A stretch of 64,000 bases of DNA from Shewanella putrefaciens (GTDB lineage: Bacteria; Pseudomonadota; Gammaproteobacteria; Enterobacterales; Shewanellaceae), in contig NZ_CP066369.1 of NCBI RefSeq assembly GCF_016406305.1, positions 824,501-888,500 on the forward strand, in the 5' to 3' direction. The notes beneath the pieces are model-generated. The model did not search any database. It was not told the origin of the DNA and saw only the letters and a list, made by a program, of their open reading frames with translations. Position numbers and translations under genes: made by a program. Positions 10,558 through 19,945 of this stretch are shown here, piece by piece (within the stretch, counting starts at the first letter, position 1; the number at the start of each line of letters is the position of its first letter).

Positions 10558-11205
10558 CCAGTTCTCTTAGCTAATGACTCTTGATATGGGAATTTATGCC
10601 CTCAAAGTGCTGACTTTTAGGGCATTACCACTCTCCAAAATACAGAACTCAATGTTAAATTTTTGTGTCAACTTTCGATTGATGTTTATCTATACCCAAG
10701 CTACCTGAAGATACGAGTTTCAGAGCGCCTAGGGTGCTTCAATTCAAGGCGCATCAATGAAAGAATGTCGGCCACCTTTTGAATTGATGCAACACGGAAG
10801 TGGAGTGCCCTAGGCGCTCCGTCCCGGCGGGTTTTAACGCACTTTATACTGCGTTGGTTATTTTTAACTTAGCCCGCTAGGTCCGCAAATAACCGCCTTG
10901 CCTAAAGTGCGTTAAATTCCCGCTGAATCCTGCATCTCCAGGTTGTTTGGGTATAGACTAAGGTGTAGTGGCTGACATCTTCTTTGTCACGGTTTAGTAT
11001 TTATCACTATATAAGTGCCACGCCTTAGTGAGTTAGTCGAATGTACTATGTGTAAATAGTCATTATTAGTACATTTGGGTTATGGCATTCAGTGGGTAAC
11101 TAGTCAGAATGGCTAGGTTAATGAAATGTTTGATGATGCGTTGAAGACAATTTTCATCAGTTTCATGCAAAAGAAAAACAAGTACTTTTCAGGGAGAAGA
11201 GTTAA
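10558..11205. other. Long intergenic region upstream of the LuxR-type regulator
   Basis: 648 bases without a convincing gene. The central 267 bases are the palindromic element listed separately. The remaining roughly 250 bases just before the regulator are AT-rich and probably hold its promoter, but I could not pick clear -35/-10 boxes. Confidence 0.6.
10690..10956. repeat. MITE-like palindromic intergenic element (267 bp)
   Basis: The ends form terminal inverted repeats: left CTATACCCAAGCTACCTG, right (reverse complement) CTATACCCAAACAACCTG, with 16 of 18 bases matching and continuing into GAGAT/AAGAT. Inside are further inverted pairs: GAGCGCCTAGGG with CCCTAGGCGCTC, CAATTCAA with TTGAATTG, and TTAACGCACTTTA with TAAAGTGCGTTAA. 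There is no ORF. The structure fits a non-autonomous miniature element or a large structured repeat; no transposase is nearby. A short copy of the ends lies at 6297-6354. Confidence 0.8.
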
Positions 11206-11871
11206 GTGAGCACAATCAATGAGTTGGTTTTCTTACATCAAGTGGCTGCACCTTGCCATTTAGCGATACTCGCAGAGTCCATAGGGATAAAAACACGGAT
11301 AGTTAAACACGCTGCTGAATTGAATTTAGATAAGAGCCCCCACAGTTTTTGCCTGATTGCGCAAAAAGGAGCGGCATTGGATAACAAAGGTATTCCTCTA
11401 TTGGCGTCCCGTTTAGTGTCCCATTTTCCGGTTGCACTCTATCAAGTTGAACGCAATTCCTTAGATCAAGAGTCTGCTATGTTACTCGGCATTCGTGGTC
11501 TTTTATTTGCTGATCAGCGGATGGATTTGATGTTGACTGGGCTGCGTAAAATGGTGGCCGATGAGCTGTGGTACGATAGAACTCTACTGAGCAAAATGTT
11601 TCGCCGCGTCGTACAGAAGTTAGATGGCAATAATGAGATGCCCGCCGATACTGTGGCTATGCTGCAGATGCTAACATCCCGTGAGCGGACTATTATTCAA
11701 TTCGTTTCCAGTGGCGCAAGAAATAAAGAAATCGCCCATAGATTGTGCATTAGCGAACACACAGTGAAAGCGCATATCTCTTCTATTTTCCGCAAGACCC
11801 AGTCCCGTAACCGTGTTGAGCTGTTACGTTGGGCGCAGACCTACCAAACCCATTTTGAGTTTTGCACTTAG
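11206..11871 (+). CDS. LuxR-type regulator, CsgD-like
   Basis: Protein of 221 residues (E. coli CsgD is 216). The C-terminal LuxR helix-turn-helix spans about 157-212 (LTSRERTIIQ, GARNKEIAHRL, SEHTVKAHISSIF). The N-terminal part (1-140) lacks a clear receiver Asp pocket, as in CsgD. Its position next to convergent curlin genes suggests it controls curli and other matrix genes; that is inferred from context. Start is GTG with GGGAGAAGAG just upstream. It shares a bidirectional terminator with the curlin operon. Confidence 0.85.
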   Translation: MSTINELVFLHQVAAPCHLAILAESIGIKTRIVKHAAELNLDKSPHSFCLIAQKGAALDNKGIPLLASRLVSHFPVALYQVERNSLDQESAMLLGIRGLLFADQRMDLMLTGLRKMVADELWYDRTLLSKMFRRVVQKLDGNNEMPADTVAMLQMLTSRERTIIQFVSSGARNKEIAHRLCISEHTVKAHISSIFRKTQSRNRVELLRWAQTYQTHFEFCT

Positions 11872-11945
11872 GCGCTCTTTTTGCCGTTAAGGGGCATAAT
11901 CCCATAAAAGATAAGCGATTAACTTGTTGAGTTTCATGTATAAAT

Positions 11946-11978
11946 AAAAACGGGAACATTATAAATGTTCCCGTTTTT
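11946..11978. terminator. Bidirectional intrinsic terminator
   Basis: Stem AAAAACGGGAACATT / AATGTTCCCGTTTTT of 15 bp with a 3-nt loop, between the convergent csgD-like and csgA-like genes. Confidence 0.92.
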
Positions 11979-12018
11979 ATTGACCGCCTTTAATCTAAAG
12001 GCGGTTTATCGATAAAGA

Positions 12019-13527
12019 TTAGTATTGCACTACAGTCGCAACGTTCATATCACCCGATTGGGTCACGCTGATGCTGTTGTTATCACCCGCTTGCGAGCCT
12101 AACACTAAGTTATCATTGCCTGTTTGGCTGATGAGTAGGCTGTTGTTATCGCCACTGACTGCAAATGAGCTGGCTGCGAATGAACTGCCGCTATCGCCAC
12201 CGACCCAGTTACCACTGCCCGATTGAGTGATTTGCGCTGCGTTTTCATCGCCTTCGATGATTAAATCGATAAGGTTCAGATCGCCATTGTGTTGCAGTGC
12301 ACTCACATCGGCATTGTTGTTACCAGTAACAGTAATAATGGTTTCGTTTTGGTCGCCATCTTGTTCTACATCGACTTCGTTGTCGTTACCCGTTGCGTCG
12401 ACATAAGCAAAGTTCACATCACCTTCTTGGCTGATTTCAATGCTGTTGTCTTCACCGGTTGCGAAGGCAACGAGTTCGTTGTTATCACCCTTAGAAGATA
12501 AGTCGAAGTCGTTGTCGGTGCCATAAGCGCCAAAGGTGGCGAAGTTAGTATCGCCGCGCTGTTTTAAGTCAACGTCGTTGCTATCGCCCCATACTTGGAA
12601 CTCAGCACCGTTGCTGTCGCCTTTTTGCTTGATGCTGATATCGTTATCGCTGCCTTGAATATCGGCCACTAAGGTATCGCCTACGGTATTGCTGTCGCCG
12701 TCTTGGGCGATATCGACACTGTTGTCATCACCTGTCGTCATTGAAAGATACGCAGTGTTATTGCTGCCTTCTTGCTTCATAGTGATATCGTTTTCGCTAC
12801 CCGCTAAGGCGTAAACAAAGCCAGTGTGATTATCACCTTTTTGGTAGATATCAACGCTGTTGTCGTTACCCGCAATGCCTTTAGCGGCACCAAAGTTATT
12901 GTTACCAATTTGCTCAACAGACACATCGTTGTTGTTGCCAACGTTCGCGGTCAGATCGAGTGCAATTAAACCCGCTTGGTTGTTATCACCGTATTGCTTG
13001 ATGTCGCCATCGTTATTATCGCCTTGAACACGGAATACGGCTAAGTTGGTATCACCCTCTTGCTCTACAAAGGCACTGTTTTCATTACCAGTGATTTCAA
13101 CATAGCTTTCGTTCTGTTCACCTAATTGGTTAACAGAAACCAGGTTGTCATTACCAACGACATCGTTACTGCTTTGGTTATAGAAACCATCCTGAGTCAC
13201 TTCGGCTTCGTTGTTATTGCCAGTGACATTCACACTTGCCACATGCCAATCGGTTTGTTGGCTAACAGTCACATCGTTAGCATCGCCCGTTGAGTTAACT
13301 TGAGCCTCATGCCATACGCCATCCTGAAGCACTGTTGCGGTTTGGTCATTACCTGTTTGTACCAGTGTGGTGGCATTGAGCAGGCCAGTTTGAGCAACGA
13401 GTGCCTCTTGGCCTTGGCCGGTCTGGGTAACACCTATGTCGCTGACGACACTTGCTGCCAGTGCATGACCGCTTAAACCCGCCGTGATCGCTAAAGCAAT
13501 TAATGACTTTTTAGCTTGTGATTTCAT
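12019..13527 (-). CDS. Very large curlin-repeat amyloid subunit (CsgA-like)
   Basis: Secreted protein of 502 residues with a signal peptide ending near ALA (residue 24). The rest is about 20 curlin units of roughly 22 residues, each of the form G(D/N)xNxxxVxQxG. E. coli CsgA has 151 residues and five repeats, so this is about three times longer. Many units are rich in Asp and Glu, so the protein should be very acidic. The C-terminus is VVQY; E. coli CsgA also ends in QY. ATG follows a good AGGGAGAG site and lies 14 bp after the csgB-like gene, so the two form one operon. Role: major subunit of an extracellular curli-type fibre (inferred). Confidence 0.9.
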   Translation of the reverse strand: MKSQAKKSLIALAITAGLSGHALAASVVSDIGVTQTGQGQEALVAQTGLLNATTLVQTGNDQTATVLQDGVWHEAQVNSTGDANDVTVSQQTDWHVASVNVTGNNNEAEVTQDGFYNQSSNDVVGNDNLVSVNQLGEQNESYVEITGNENSAFVEQEGDTNLAVFRVQGDNNDGDIKQYGDNNQAGLIALDLTANVGNNNDVSVEQIGNNNFGAAKGIAGNDNSVDIYQKGDNHTGFVYALAGSENDITMKQEGSNNTAYLSMTTGDDNSVDIAQDGDSNTVGDTLVADIQGSDNDISIKQKGDSNGAEFQVWGDSNDVDLKQRGDTNFATFGAYGTDNDFDLSSKGDNNELVAFATGEDNSIEISQEGDVNFAYVDATGNDNEVDVEQDGDQNETIITVTGNNNADVSALQHNGDLNLIDLIIEGDENAAQITQSGSGNWVGGDSGSSFAASSFAVSGDNNSLLISQTGNDNLVLGSQAGDNNSISVTQSGDMNVATVVQY

Positions 13528-13541
13528 GTGACTCTCCCTGT

Positions 13542-13961
13542 TTAATATTGAGTAATTGTGATTGCAGCACCGTCTGCAATCTGCTCTATCGAAAAATTTC
13601 CGCTTCCTAGTTGGTTCAATTGCACCAGATTGTCGTTGCCAATCTGGGTAATCGAAGCCGTATTTTGAGTGCCGACTTGCAGTAGTTGGACTTCATTATC
13701 TGAACCAATCTGATTCACAAGGGCGCTGTTATCCATGCCCACTTGCGTCACATAGGCGTCGTTATTGCTACCGGATTGGAACAGTAAACTCTGATTAGCG
13801 GTTCCTTGCTGCACTAGGTCGATAAGATTATCGCGCCCAGAACGTTCCAGAAGAGCTTGCAGAGTGATTGGCAACTCGCTGACATCGGCTGCATGGGACG
13901 ATGTCATACAACTACATAACAAGATGAGCAGTACCAAAAAGCGTGAATATGGATTTGGCAC
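13542..13961 (-). CDS. Minor curlin subunit / nucleator (CsgB-like)
   Basis: Protein of 139 residues: signal peptide (cleavage near SSHA-A, about residue 24) and about four curlin-type repeats (residues 45-130) such as GSNNDAYVTQVG and GSDNEVQLLQVG, ending ITITQY. Its size and place upstream of the large curlin match csgB, whose product nucleates CsgA on the outer membrane in E. coli. Start is GTG with AAGGGG ahead. The secretion genes csgE, csgF and csgG are not in this window, so export must rely on genes elsewhere. Confidence 0.87.
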   Translation of the reverse strand: MPNPYSRFLVLLILLCSCMTSSHAADVSELPITLQALLERSGRDNLIDLVQQGTANQSLLFQSGSNNDAYVTQVGMDNSALVNQIGSDNEVQLLQVGTQNTASITQIGNDNLVQLNQLGSGNFSIEQIADGAAITITQY

Positions 13962-14369
13962 AAAAGACCCCTTGTATGCATAGATGTTTGGGAAGGGGCG
14001 AATATAACCCCTTCAACTCAGGCACCAAGGTACGAGTCATAGTGGGGAGAGACAATTGGCCGAAAGGGTATTTATTTACCTCAGTGTGAGTTAAATCTCA
14101 GCGGGATTATCTATGGCTAATCAATTGAATCTAAATTTGTTTATCTAGGTTTTGCGATTAAATTGGGGGTTTTATCTAGCCAACTAGGTCTAGTAGTTAA
14201 GTCGTATTTACTCAGCGGCACCTTTTTAAAGTTGAAACATTATGGCAACAATTTGCAGGTAAACACGCCGGTTATTACCTTGTCAGTTCTCCTTGGCACT
14301 CTGTTATTGGAGGACTCTGCGGGATTGTGGTGCCGGAACCTCAAAGTAAAGGACTATAGGAAATTTGTT
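13962..14369. other. Divergent intergenic region between curlin operon and subtilisin
   Basis: About 408 bases, partly AT-rich. It must hold the promoters of the curlin operon (leftward) and the protease (rightward). An open frame runs from 14163 into the protease, but its N-terminal 69 codons look non-coding. No exact operator could be defined. Confidence 0.6.
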
Positions 14370-16877
14370 ATGTCGATAAAACTCTCACCACTGGCCCTAG
14401 CAATTGCGGGTGCAATGACGTTTTCAGCGTTACCCGCAATGGCTAAGGATGCCCCTGTCTACGAAAAAGACTCGATTCTTGTGGTGTACAAAGACAATGC
14501 CACCAAGGCGGAGCGAACCGCTGCCCAGCGTTTGATCCGCGGCACTTTAACCGACGCTAATGCCGACGGCGTGGATGATAAATTCAGCCACCTATTAAAC
14601 GGAAAATTAGCCCGTTTGGCACTGCGTAAAGGCGCCAATATTGAAGATGCCATTAAGGTCATCAGCCGTCATCCCGCAGTGAAATATGCCGAACCTAACT
14701 ACATTCTCAAAGCGATTGGCACCCCGGATGACCCGAGCTTTACGAGCCTCTGGGGCATGAATAATACTGGCCAGAGCGGCGGCAGCGCCGACGCCGATAT
14801 CGATGCGGTTGAAGCATGGAATATCACCACAGGGAGTGCCGATGTGGTAGTCGGTGTGATCGACACGGGTGTGGATTATAACCACATCGATCTGCAAGCC
14901 AATATGTGGGTCAATATGGGCGAAATTGCAGGCAATGGTGTGGATGACGATGGTAACGGTGTGGTCGATGATATTCACGGTTACAGCGCCGTAAATGATA
15001 ACGGTAATCCAATGGATGGTAACGGTCACGGCACCCATGTATCAGGCACTATTGGTGCTAAGGGTAACAATGGTGTGGGTGTGGTTGGGGTAAACTGGGA
15101 CGTGAAAATTGCGGCTTGCCAGTTCCTCGATGCCGATGGTTACGGCTCAACGGCGGGGGCTATTGCTTGTATTGATTACTTCACAAATTTAAAATTAAAT
15201 CATGGTGTTGATATCAAAGCAACCAACAACTCTTGGGGTGGCGGTGGCTTCAGCCAAGCCCTGAAGGATGCAATAGATGCTGGTGGTGAGGCGGGGATTT
15301 TATTCGTTGCCGCGGCGGGTAACGATGCCGTCGATAATGATGTCAGCCCACACTATCCCTCAAGTTATGATTCCGATGTTGTGCTGTCTATCGCCAGTAC
15401 CGATCGCAACGATCATATGTCTGATTTCTCCCAGTGGGGATTAACGAGTGTGGATATGGGCGCGCCTGGCTCGGCGATTTTGTCGACGGTTCCTGGTGGT
15501 GCTTACGCTACCTATTCCGGCACATCCATGGCGACGCCACATGTGACGGGCGCAGCGGCACTCGTGTGGGCGCTCAACCCAGACTTAACGCCAGTGGAGA
15601 TGAAAGCACTCTTGATGGCCTCCGGCGATGCTAACGCCGATTTAACCGGTAAAACCGTCGCCGGAACCCGCCTCAATGTGGCAAATGCCCTCGAGCAGGC
15701 CAATCCCTCACCAAGTTATAAGTTCACTGTGTCACCAGCATCACAATCGGTCGAAGCGGGCAGCACAGCAAGCTATAACTTTAGTGTAGGCAGTGTAGCT
15801 GGTTGGGATGGTGACGTCGCACTGACGGTCAGTGTTTCACCTGCACTCGAAGGGGTTTCGTTATCTAGCTCAACCGTTTCTGCGGGTGGTTCATTTACCT
15901 TAGATGTTGCGACAAGCGCGCAAACCGCTTGGGGGAATTACAGCATTACCGTGACGGGCAATGATGGCGCGATCGAGAAGTCTAAAGTGGTTTCACTCAA
16001 TGTGTTCCCACAGGGGTTAAATGACTTTAGCTACGGGAATGAAAACGCGGTGGCTATCCCAGATAGCAACAGCAATGGCATTGTAAGCACTATTGAAGTG
16101 GCTGATGATGTGCAGATTTTTGCTGTGACTGCCGATGTGAATATCAGTCATACTTGGATTGGTGATCTACGGGTGGTGTTAACCTCTCCAGCGGGAACTG
16201 AAGTCGTACTGCATAACCGTGATGGTGGCAGCGCCGACAATATCGTTAAGAGTTGGGATTTAAGTGCATTTGACGGTGAGAATGCACAGGGGACTTGGTC
16301 CTTAACTGTGGATGACAATGCCGCGGCTGACACGGGTACGCTCAACAACTGGGGCCTTGTTATCGGTGGTTTAGGCGAGGCTTCGCCCGCAGCACCCGTC
16401 GCTGGTTTTGGGTTTGCCGTCGAAGGGTTAAGTGTTGATTTTACGAACACTAGTACCGATGCAAACGATGATATCGTCAGCTATAGCTGGAACTTTGGTG
16501 ATGGCTCAAGTTCAACAGAAATGAACCCAAGCCATGTGTTTGCCGCAGCGGGCACTTACACAGTCGCTTTAACTGTGACTGACGCGCAAGAGCACAGCAA
16601 TACTGTCACCATGGAAGTGCAAGTCTATGCACACAGCATCAATGCTGAGGTCACGCGTGCATTAGTCTCACGCCGTGGCAGCGCTATGGTGGATATTGTT
16701 TGGGACAGCGCCTTAGGTGAAACCGTTGCGATTTATCGTGATGGTGAGCGGGTAGCGACCACTGAAAATGATGGTAACTACCGCGATCGTTTCACAACAA
16801 CGGCCAGCAGCGTGACTTACCAAGTGTGCGAAACGGAAGGGACTTTGTGTTCAGCCCCTATCGTGGCTCAATTCTAA
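14370..16877 (+). CDS. Secreted subtilisin-like serine protease (S8) with P and PKD domains
   Basis: 835 residues from ATG 14370, which begins a clear signal peptide (SALPAMA, cut near residue 25). Order: I9-type propeptide (about 35-115, ending AEPNYI), S8 catalytic domain with Asp165 (VIDTG), His220 (GHGTHVSG) and Ser386 (GTSMATPH), a beta-rich spacer, a proprotein-convertase P domain (about 545-640, TWIGDLRVVLTSPAG, GTWSLTVDD) and a PKD domain (about 670-750, YSWNFGDGS). All catalytic residues are present. It should be an extracellular protease. It stands alone, divergent from the curlin operon, and a terminator follows. Confidence 0.95.
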   Translation: MSIKLSPLALAIAGAMTFSALPAMAKDAPVYEKDSILVVYKDNATKAERTAAQRLIRGTLTDANADGVDDKFSHLLNGKLARLALRKGANIEDAIKVISRHPAVKYAEPNYILKAIGTPDDPSFTSLWGMNNTGQSGGSADADIDAVEAWNITTGSADVVVGVIDTGVDYNHIDLQANMWVNMGEIAGNGVDDDGNGVVDDIHGYSAVNDNGNPMDGNGHGTHVSGTIGAKGNNGVGVVGVNWDVKIAACQFLDADGYGSTAGAIACIDYFTNLKLNHGVDIKATNNSWGGGGFSQALKDAIDAGGEAGILFVAAAGNDAVDNDVSPHYPSSYDSDVVLSIASTDRNDHMSDFSQWGLTSVDMGAPGSAILSTVPGGAYATYSGTSMATPHVTGAAALVWALNPDLTPVEMKALLMASGDANADLTGKTVAGTRLNVANALEQANPSPSYKFTVSPASQSVEAGSTASYNFSVGSVAGWDGDVALTVSVSPALEGVSLSSSTVSAGGSFTLDVATSAQTAWGNYSITVTGNDGAIEKSKVVSLNVFPQGLNDFSYGNENAVAIPDSNSNGIVSTIEVADDVQIFAVTADVNISHTWIGDLRVVLTSPAGTEVVLHNRDGGSADNIVKSWDLSAFDGENAQGTWSLTVDDNAAADTGTLNNWGLVIGGLGEASPAAPVAGFGFAVEGLSVDFTNTSTDANDDIVSYSWNFGDGSSSTEMNPSHVFAAAGTYTVALTVTDAQEHSNTVTMEVQVYAHSINAEVTRALVSRRGSAMVDIVWDSALGETVAIYRDGERVATTENDGNYRDRFTTTASSVTYQVCETEGTLCSAPIVAQF

Positions 16878-16894
16878 GGGTAAATTTTGAATAC

Positions 16895-16920
16895 AAGGCG
16901 ACCTTAGGGTCGCCTTTTCT
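16895..16920. terminator. Terminator after the subtilisin gene
   Basis: Stem AAGGCGACC / GGTCGCCTT with TTAG loop followed by TTTTCT, 17 bases past the stop. The next gene is convergent, so it may serve both. Confidence 0.85.
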
Positions 16921-16932
16921 ATTACTGGAGAT

Positions 16933-17442
16933 TTATTCGGGTTTAGGTTCAGTTTCGGTGAGGATTTGGGTTTTTCGGGCGGATAATTGCTGCATCACTG
17001 TATCGTTGTTGAGGATCAGCCCATTGAAGTGGTCATTAATATTATTCACTTGGCTGAGATAGTCCGGATCGTCTTTGGCTTTGTTGCGCCAATAGCGTTG
17101 ACGCTCTAGCTTTTGCAGCTCGCTAATCTTAAGTATCTCGAAGTAGCTGTTTTCCTGCTTAAGGCGGTAGACTTCTCCGTCGAGTAATTGCAGTAGTTTT
17201 TCCCTAGAGAGGGTTTGATTATTTAGCAGGGCTTGCAGCGGATCGACTGGCTTATCTTGTTTGTCTGAATCAATTTCTGTGACTATACCCAGCTGATACT
17301 CAAGTTTGTGTTGGCTATATTCCTGCGGGCAGGCGGTTTGGCTAAAGACGACTTTATCGTCCTTACGGCATTTATAGACAGTATTGGCCTGAGTCACTGT
17401 CGGTAGCATAACGCAAATAAGGGTCAGTATGAGTCTAACCAT
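16933..17442 (-). CDS. DUF4124-domain exported protein
   Basis: 169 residues with a signal peptide (MVRLILTLICVMLPTVTQA). The N-terminal DUF4124 pattern is clear: VYKCRKDDKVVFSQTACP, where two Cys frame a small beta unit. The rest is helical and charged with no recognised domain. Function is unknown. It converges on the protease gene. Confidence 0.8.
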   Translation of the reverse strand: MVRLILTLICVMLPTVTQANTVYKCRKDDKVVFSQTACPQEYSQHKLEYQLGIVTEIDSDKQDKPVDPLQALLNNQTLSREKLLQLLDGEVYRLKQENSYFEILKISELQKLERQRYWRNKAKDDPDYLSQVNNINDHFNGLILNNDTVMQQLSARKTQILTETEPKPE

Positions 17443-17693
17443 TCGACTACAAATCCTTTGTATATTGGGTGATAGTTTAACTTATCGTATCGGCATGGTA
17501 CTTGATTGAATTTGAGCCGTTGTACTATAAAAACACTATAGTTGGCGTGAGCCCATAACAGCAGGTTTAGTTGTTACTTAGTGTTAACATTAGCCATTAC
17601 TATGGCGTAAGTTTAAGAATAACACCAGTTTTTTGACTATGGATATTTTTTGACGTTAGCCTTATTTAGCACCAAATTGGGATAAGGCATAAA

Positions 17694-17715
17694 AAAAGGA
17701 GCCTAAGCTCCTTTT
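17694..17715 (-). terminator. Terminator of the panC end of the operon
   Basis: Stem AAAAGGAGC / GCTCCTTTT with a 4-nt loop, just past the panC stop, followed on the reverse strand by a long T run. Confidence 0.88.
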
Positions 17716-17731
17716 CAGTGGGTTTGCACCA

Positions 17732-18577
17732 TTAACGGTCAAACCTTAAGTTATCGATAAGGCGAGCCTTACCTAAATAAGCCGCCGCTAAAATCACCAG
17801 CGCTTTATCCTGAGGTTCTGCTTTGGCTAAGGTATCTGCGTGGCGCACTTCTAAGTAATCCGGCGTAAAGCCTGCCGCGACTAAGTTAGCCTTCGCGAGG
17901 TCAATGACCTGCTCGAACGTTTCACCCTGCAAAATCCCCTGTGCCATGGCATTTATGGCTTTTTTCAGTGCGGGCGCCGCCGCTTTTTCTTCGGCCGTTA
18001 AATAGCCATTACGCGAGCTCATGGCAAGGCCAGAGTCTTCCCGTATGGTATCTACTCCTATGATTTCAATCGGTAATGATAAATCTTCAACCATAGTTTT
18101 GATCACTAATAGCTGTTGATAATCTTTATTACCAAATAGGGCGACATCGGGTTGCACTATGTTGAAAAGTTTACAGACGATAGTAGCAACACCGCGGAAA
18201 TGCCCAGGACGGCTTGCGCCGCAGAGCACATCGGAAATGCCTGGCACTTCGACATAGGTTTGTTGCGCCAATCCCTTAGGATAGATAATGGCAGGCGTTG
18301 GCGTGAATAACAGCTTCGCCCCCGCAGCCATGAGTGCTTGGCTGTCGGCTTCCAGTGTGCGTGGGTAGGCATCGAGGTCTTCGTTTTGGCCAAATTGCAT
18401 TGGATTGACGAAAATCGATACCACCACATGGTCACACTTTTGTGCCGCTTGCTTCACTAAAGTGATATGTCCCTGATGGAGATTGCCCATGGTGGGCACA
18501 AAGGCGACTGTCTCGCCCTTGGCACGCCATGCACGCACTTGGGTGCGAATATCATCAATATGGGCGCTAGTGATCAT
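17732..18577 (-). CDS. panC: Pantothenate synthetase
   Basis: Joins pantoate and beta-alanine, using ATP, to give pantothenate. It has 281 residues (E. coli 283). The nucleotidyl-transferase motif [10 protein letters not shown] (HxGH) is near residue 28, with FVNPMQFG and the SSRNGYL (KMSK-like) loop further on. It lies 27 bp after panB at the end of the reverse block. panD is not in the window. Confidence 0.97.
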   Translation of the reverse strand: MITSAHIDDIRTQVRAWRAKGETVAFVPTMGNLHQGHITLVKQAAQKCDHVVVSIFVNPMQFGQNEDLDAYPRTLEADSQALMAAGAKLLFTPTPAIIYPKGLAQQTYVEVPGISDVLCGASRPGHFRGVATIVCKLFNIVQPDVALFGNKDYQQLLVIKTMVEDLSLPIEIIGVDTIREDSGLAMSSRNGYLTAEEKAAAPALKKAINAMAQGILQGETFEQVIDLAKANLVAAGFTPDYLEVRHADTLAKAEPQDKALVILAAAYLGKARLIDNLRFDR

Positions 18578-18604
18578 TGGGCCTTACCTTGCATAAATCG
18601 GTTA

Positions 18605-19399
18605 TTAGTTAAAAGTGTGCTCGTCGCCGGGGAATATTCCTTGGGCAACTTCATCGATATAAGCACGCACGGCCGAGCGGATTTCGCCGGTTTGTTTTAG
18701 GTAGTTTTTCGAGAATCGTGGAATATAACCACTTGAAATACCTAGCACATCATGCATTACTAAAATTTGCCCATCGGTCGATGCGCCGGCGCCAATGCCA
18801 ATCACTGGAATGGTTAAGGCTTGGGTGATCGCCGCTGCGAGTGGCGCTGGAATGCATTCTACAACCAAAAGTTGAGCACCGGCTGCTTCGAGTGCCTTAG
18901 CTTCATCGAGGATGCGCTGGGCATTTTCGGCATCGCGGCCTTGGACTTTAAAGCCACCAAATACATGGACTGACTGAGGGGTTAAACCTAAGTGAGCGCA
19001 CACGGGAATACCGCGTTCGGTGAGCTTAGTGACGGTTTCAAGTAACCAGTGGCCACCTTCAACTTTGACCATATTAGCGCCCGCCTGCATTAGCTCAGTG
19101 GCGTTCACCATAGCTTGTTCTGGCGTGGCGTAACTCATAAAGGGCATATCGGCGATCAGCAGAGCACGTTCGATACCGCGGCGAACACAGCGGGTGTGGT
19201 AGGCGATATCGGCCGTGGTCACGGGCAAGGTATCATCATGGCCTTGGAGAACCATTCCCAAAGAGTCGCCGACGAGCAGTACATCGACACCTTCGCCATC
19301 GAAGGCGCTGGCAAAACTGGCATCATAGGCTGTCAGTGCCGTGAATTTTCTACCTTCCTGTTTGTATTTCAACAGGGTTGAGCTAGTAATTTTAGACAT
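18605..19399 (-). CDS. panB: 3-methyl-2-oxobutanoate hydroxymethyltransferase
   Basis: First committed step of pantothenate synthesis, making ketopantoate from alpha-ketoisovalerate and methylene-tetrahydrofolate. An upstream in-frame ATG exists at 19414, but starting at 19399 ([10 protein letters not shown]) gives 264 residues, equal to E. coli PanB. Family motifs are [21 protein letters not shown] with a metal-binding Asp, MVKVEGG and VIGIGAG. It lies between folK and panC. Confidence 0.97.
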   Translation of the reverse strand: MSKITSSTLLKYKQEGRKFTALTAYDASFASAFDGEGVDVLLVGDSLGMVLQGHDDTLPVTTADIAYHTRCVRRGIERALLIADMPFMSYATPEQAMVNATELMQAGANMVKVEGGHWLLETVTKLTERGIPVCAHLGLTPQSVHVFGGFKVQGRDAENAQRILDEAKALEAAGAQLLVVECIPAPLAAAITQALTIPVIGIGAGASTDGQILVMHDVLGISSGYIPRFSKNYLKQTGEIRSAVRAYIDEVAQGIFPGDEHTFN

Positions 19400-19456
19400 A
19401 TGGATGATCTTCAAACCAAAATAGAAGTGGTGTTATAAGCTAACTGGGGACGGACT

Positions 19457-19945
19457 TCAATGATCAATGCCCAGTAGTTGTAACTCGGCCAAGATATTTT
19501 CACTGATAAGGCTGCTAAGGGCAGTTTTGCAGGGCAGGATAAGATCGGGAGCGATGGCGGCCAGAGGGACCAACACAAAACTGCGCTCCTTCATACCGTA
19601 ATGGGGGACTTTAAGCCTAGGTTCATCGATGATTTCATCGCCATATAACAGCAAGTCGAGATCTAAGGTTCTTGGCCCCCAGCGTTCTTTACGTACTCGT
19701 CCCTGCGTGTTTTCAATCTGTTGCAGGGCATCGAGTAGGGCCAACGGTGCGAGATCCGTTTCAAAACTGGCTACCGCATTGACATAATCTGGCTGGACGA
19801 CATCCCCCATGGGCGCCGAGCAATAATAGGGGGAAACCTTTAGGCTATTTCCCAGCGCAAGGGCGGACAAGGCGGCGGTGGCATTGTCCAATTGCGTCTT
19901 AGGATCCTCAAGATTAGCCCCTAGGGCGACAAACACTCGGGTCAT
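19457..19945 (-). CDS. folK: 6-hydroxymethyl-dihydropterin pyrophosphokinase
   Basis: Folate pathway enzyme that moves pyrophosphate from ATP to hydroxymethyl-dihydropterin. 162 residues (E. coli 159). It has the N-terminal FVALGANL, ERWGPRTLDLDLLLYG with the Mg-binding Asp pair, and LKVPHYGMKERSFVLVPL. The ATG overlaps the pcnB stop (TAATG), so translation is probably coupled. Confidence 0.96.
   Translation of the reverse strand: MTRVFVALGANLEDPKTQLDNATAALSALALGNSLKVSPYYCSAPMGDVVQPDYVNAVASFETDLAPLALLDALQQIENTQGRVRKERWGPRTLDLDLLLYGDEIIDEPRLKVPHYGMKERSFVLVPLAAIAPDLILPCKTALSSLISENILAELQLLGIDH

Noticed and set aside
14163..14369. 69-codon N-terminal extension of the subtilisin
   Set aside because: A normal signal peptide starts at ATG 14370, and the extension would bury it; the upstream residues have no export-like pattern.
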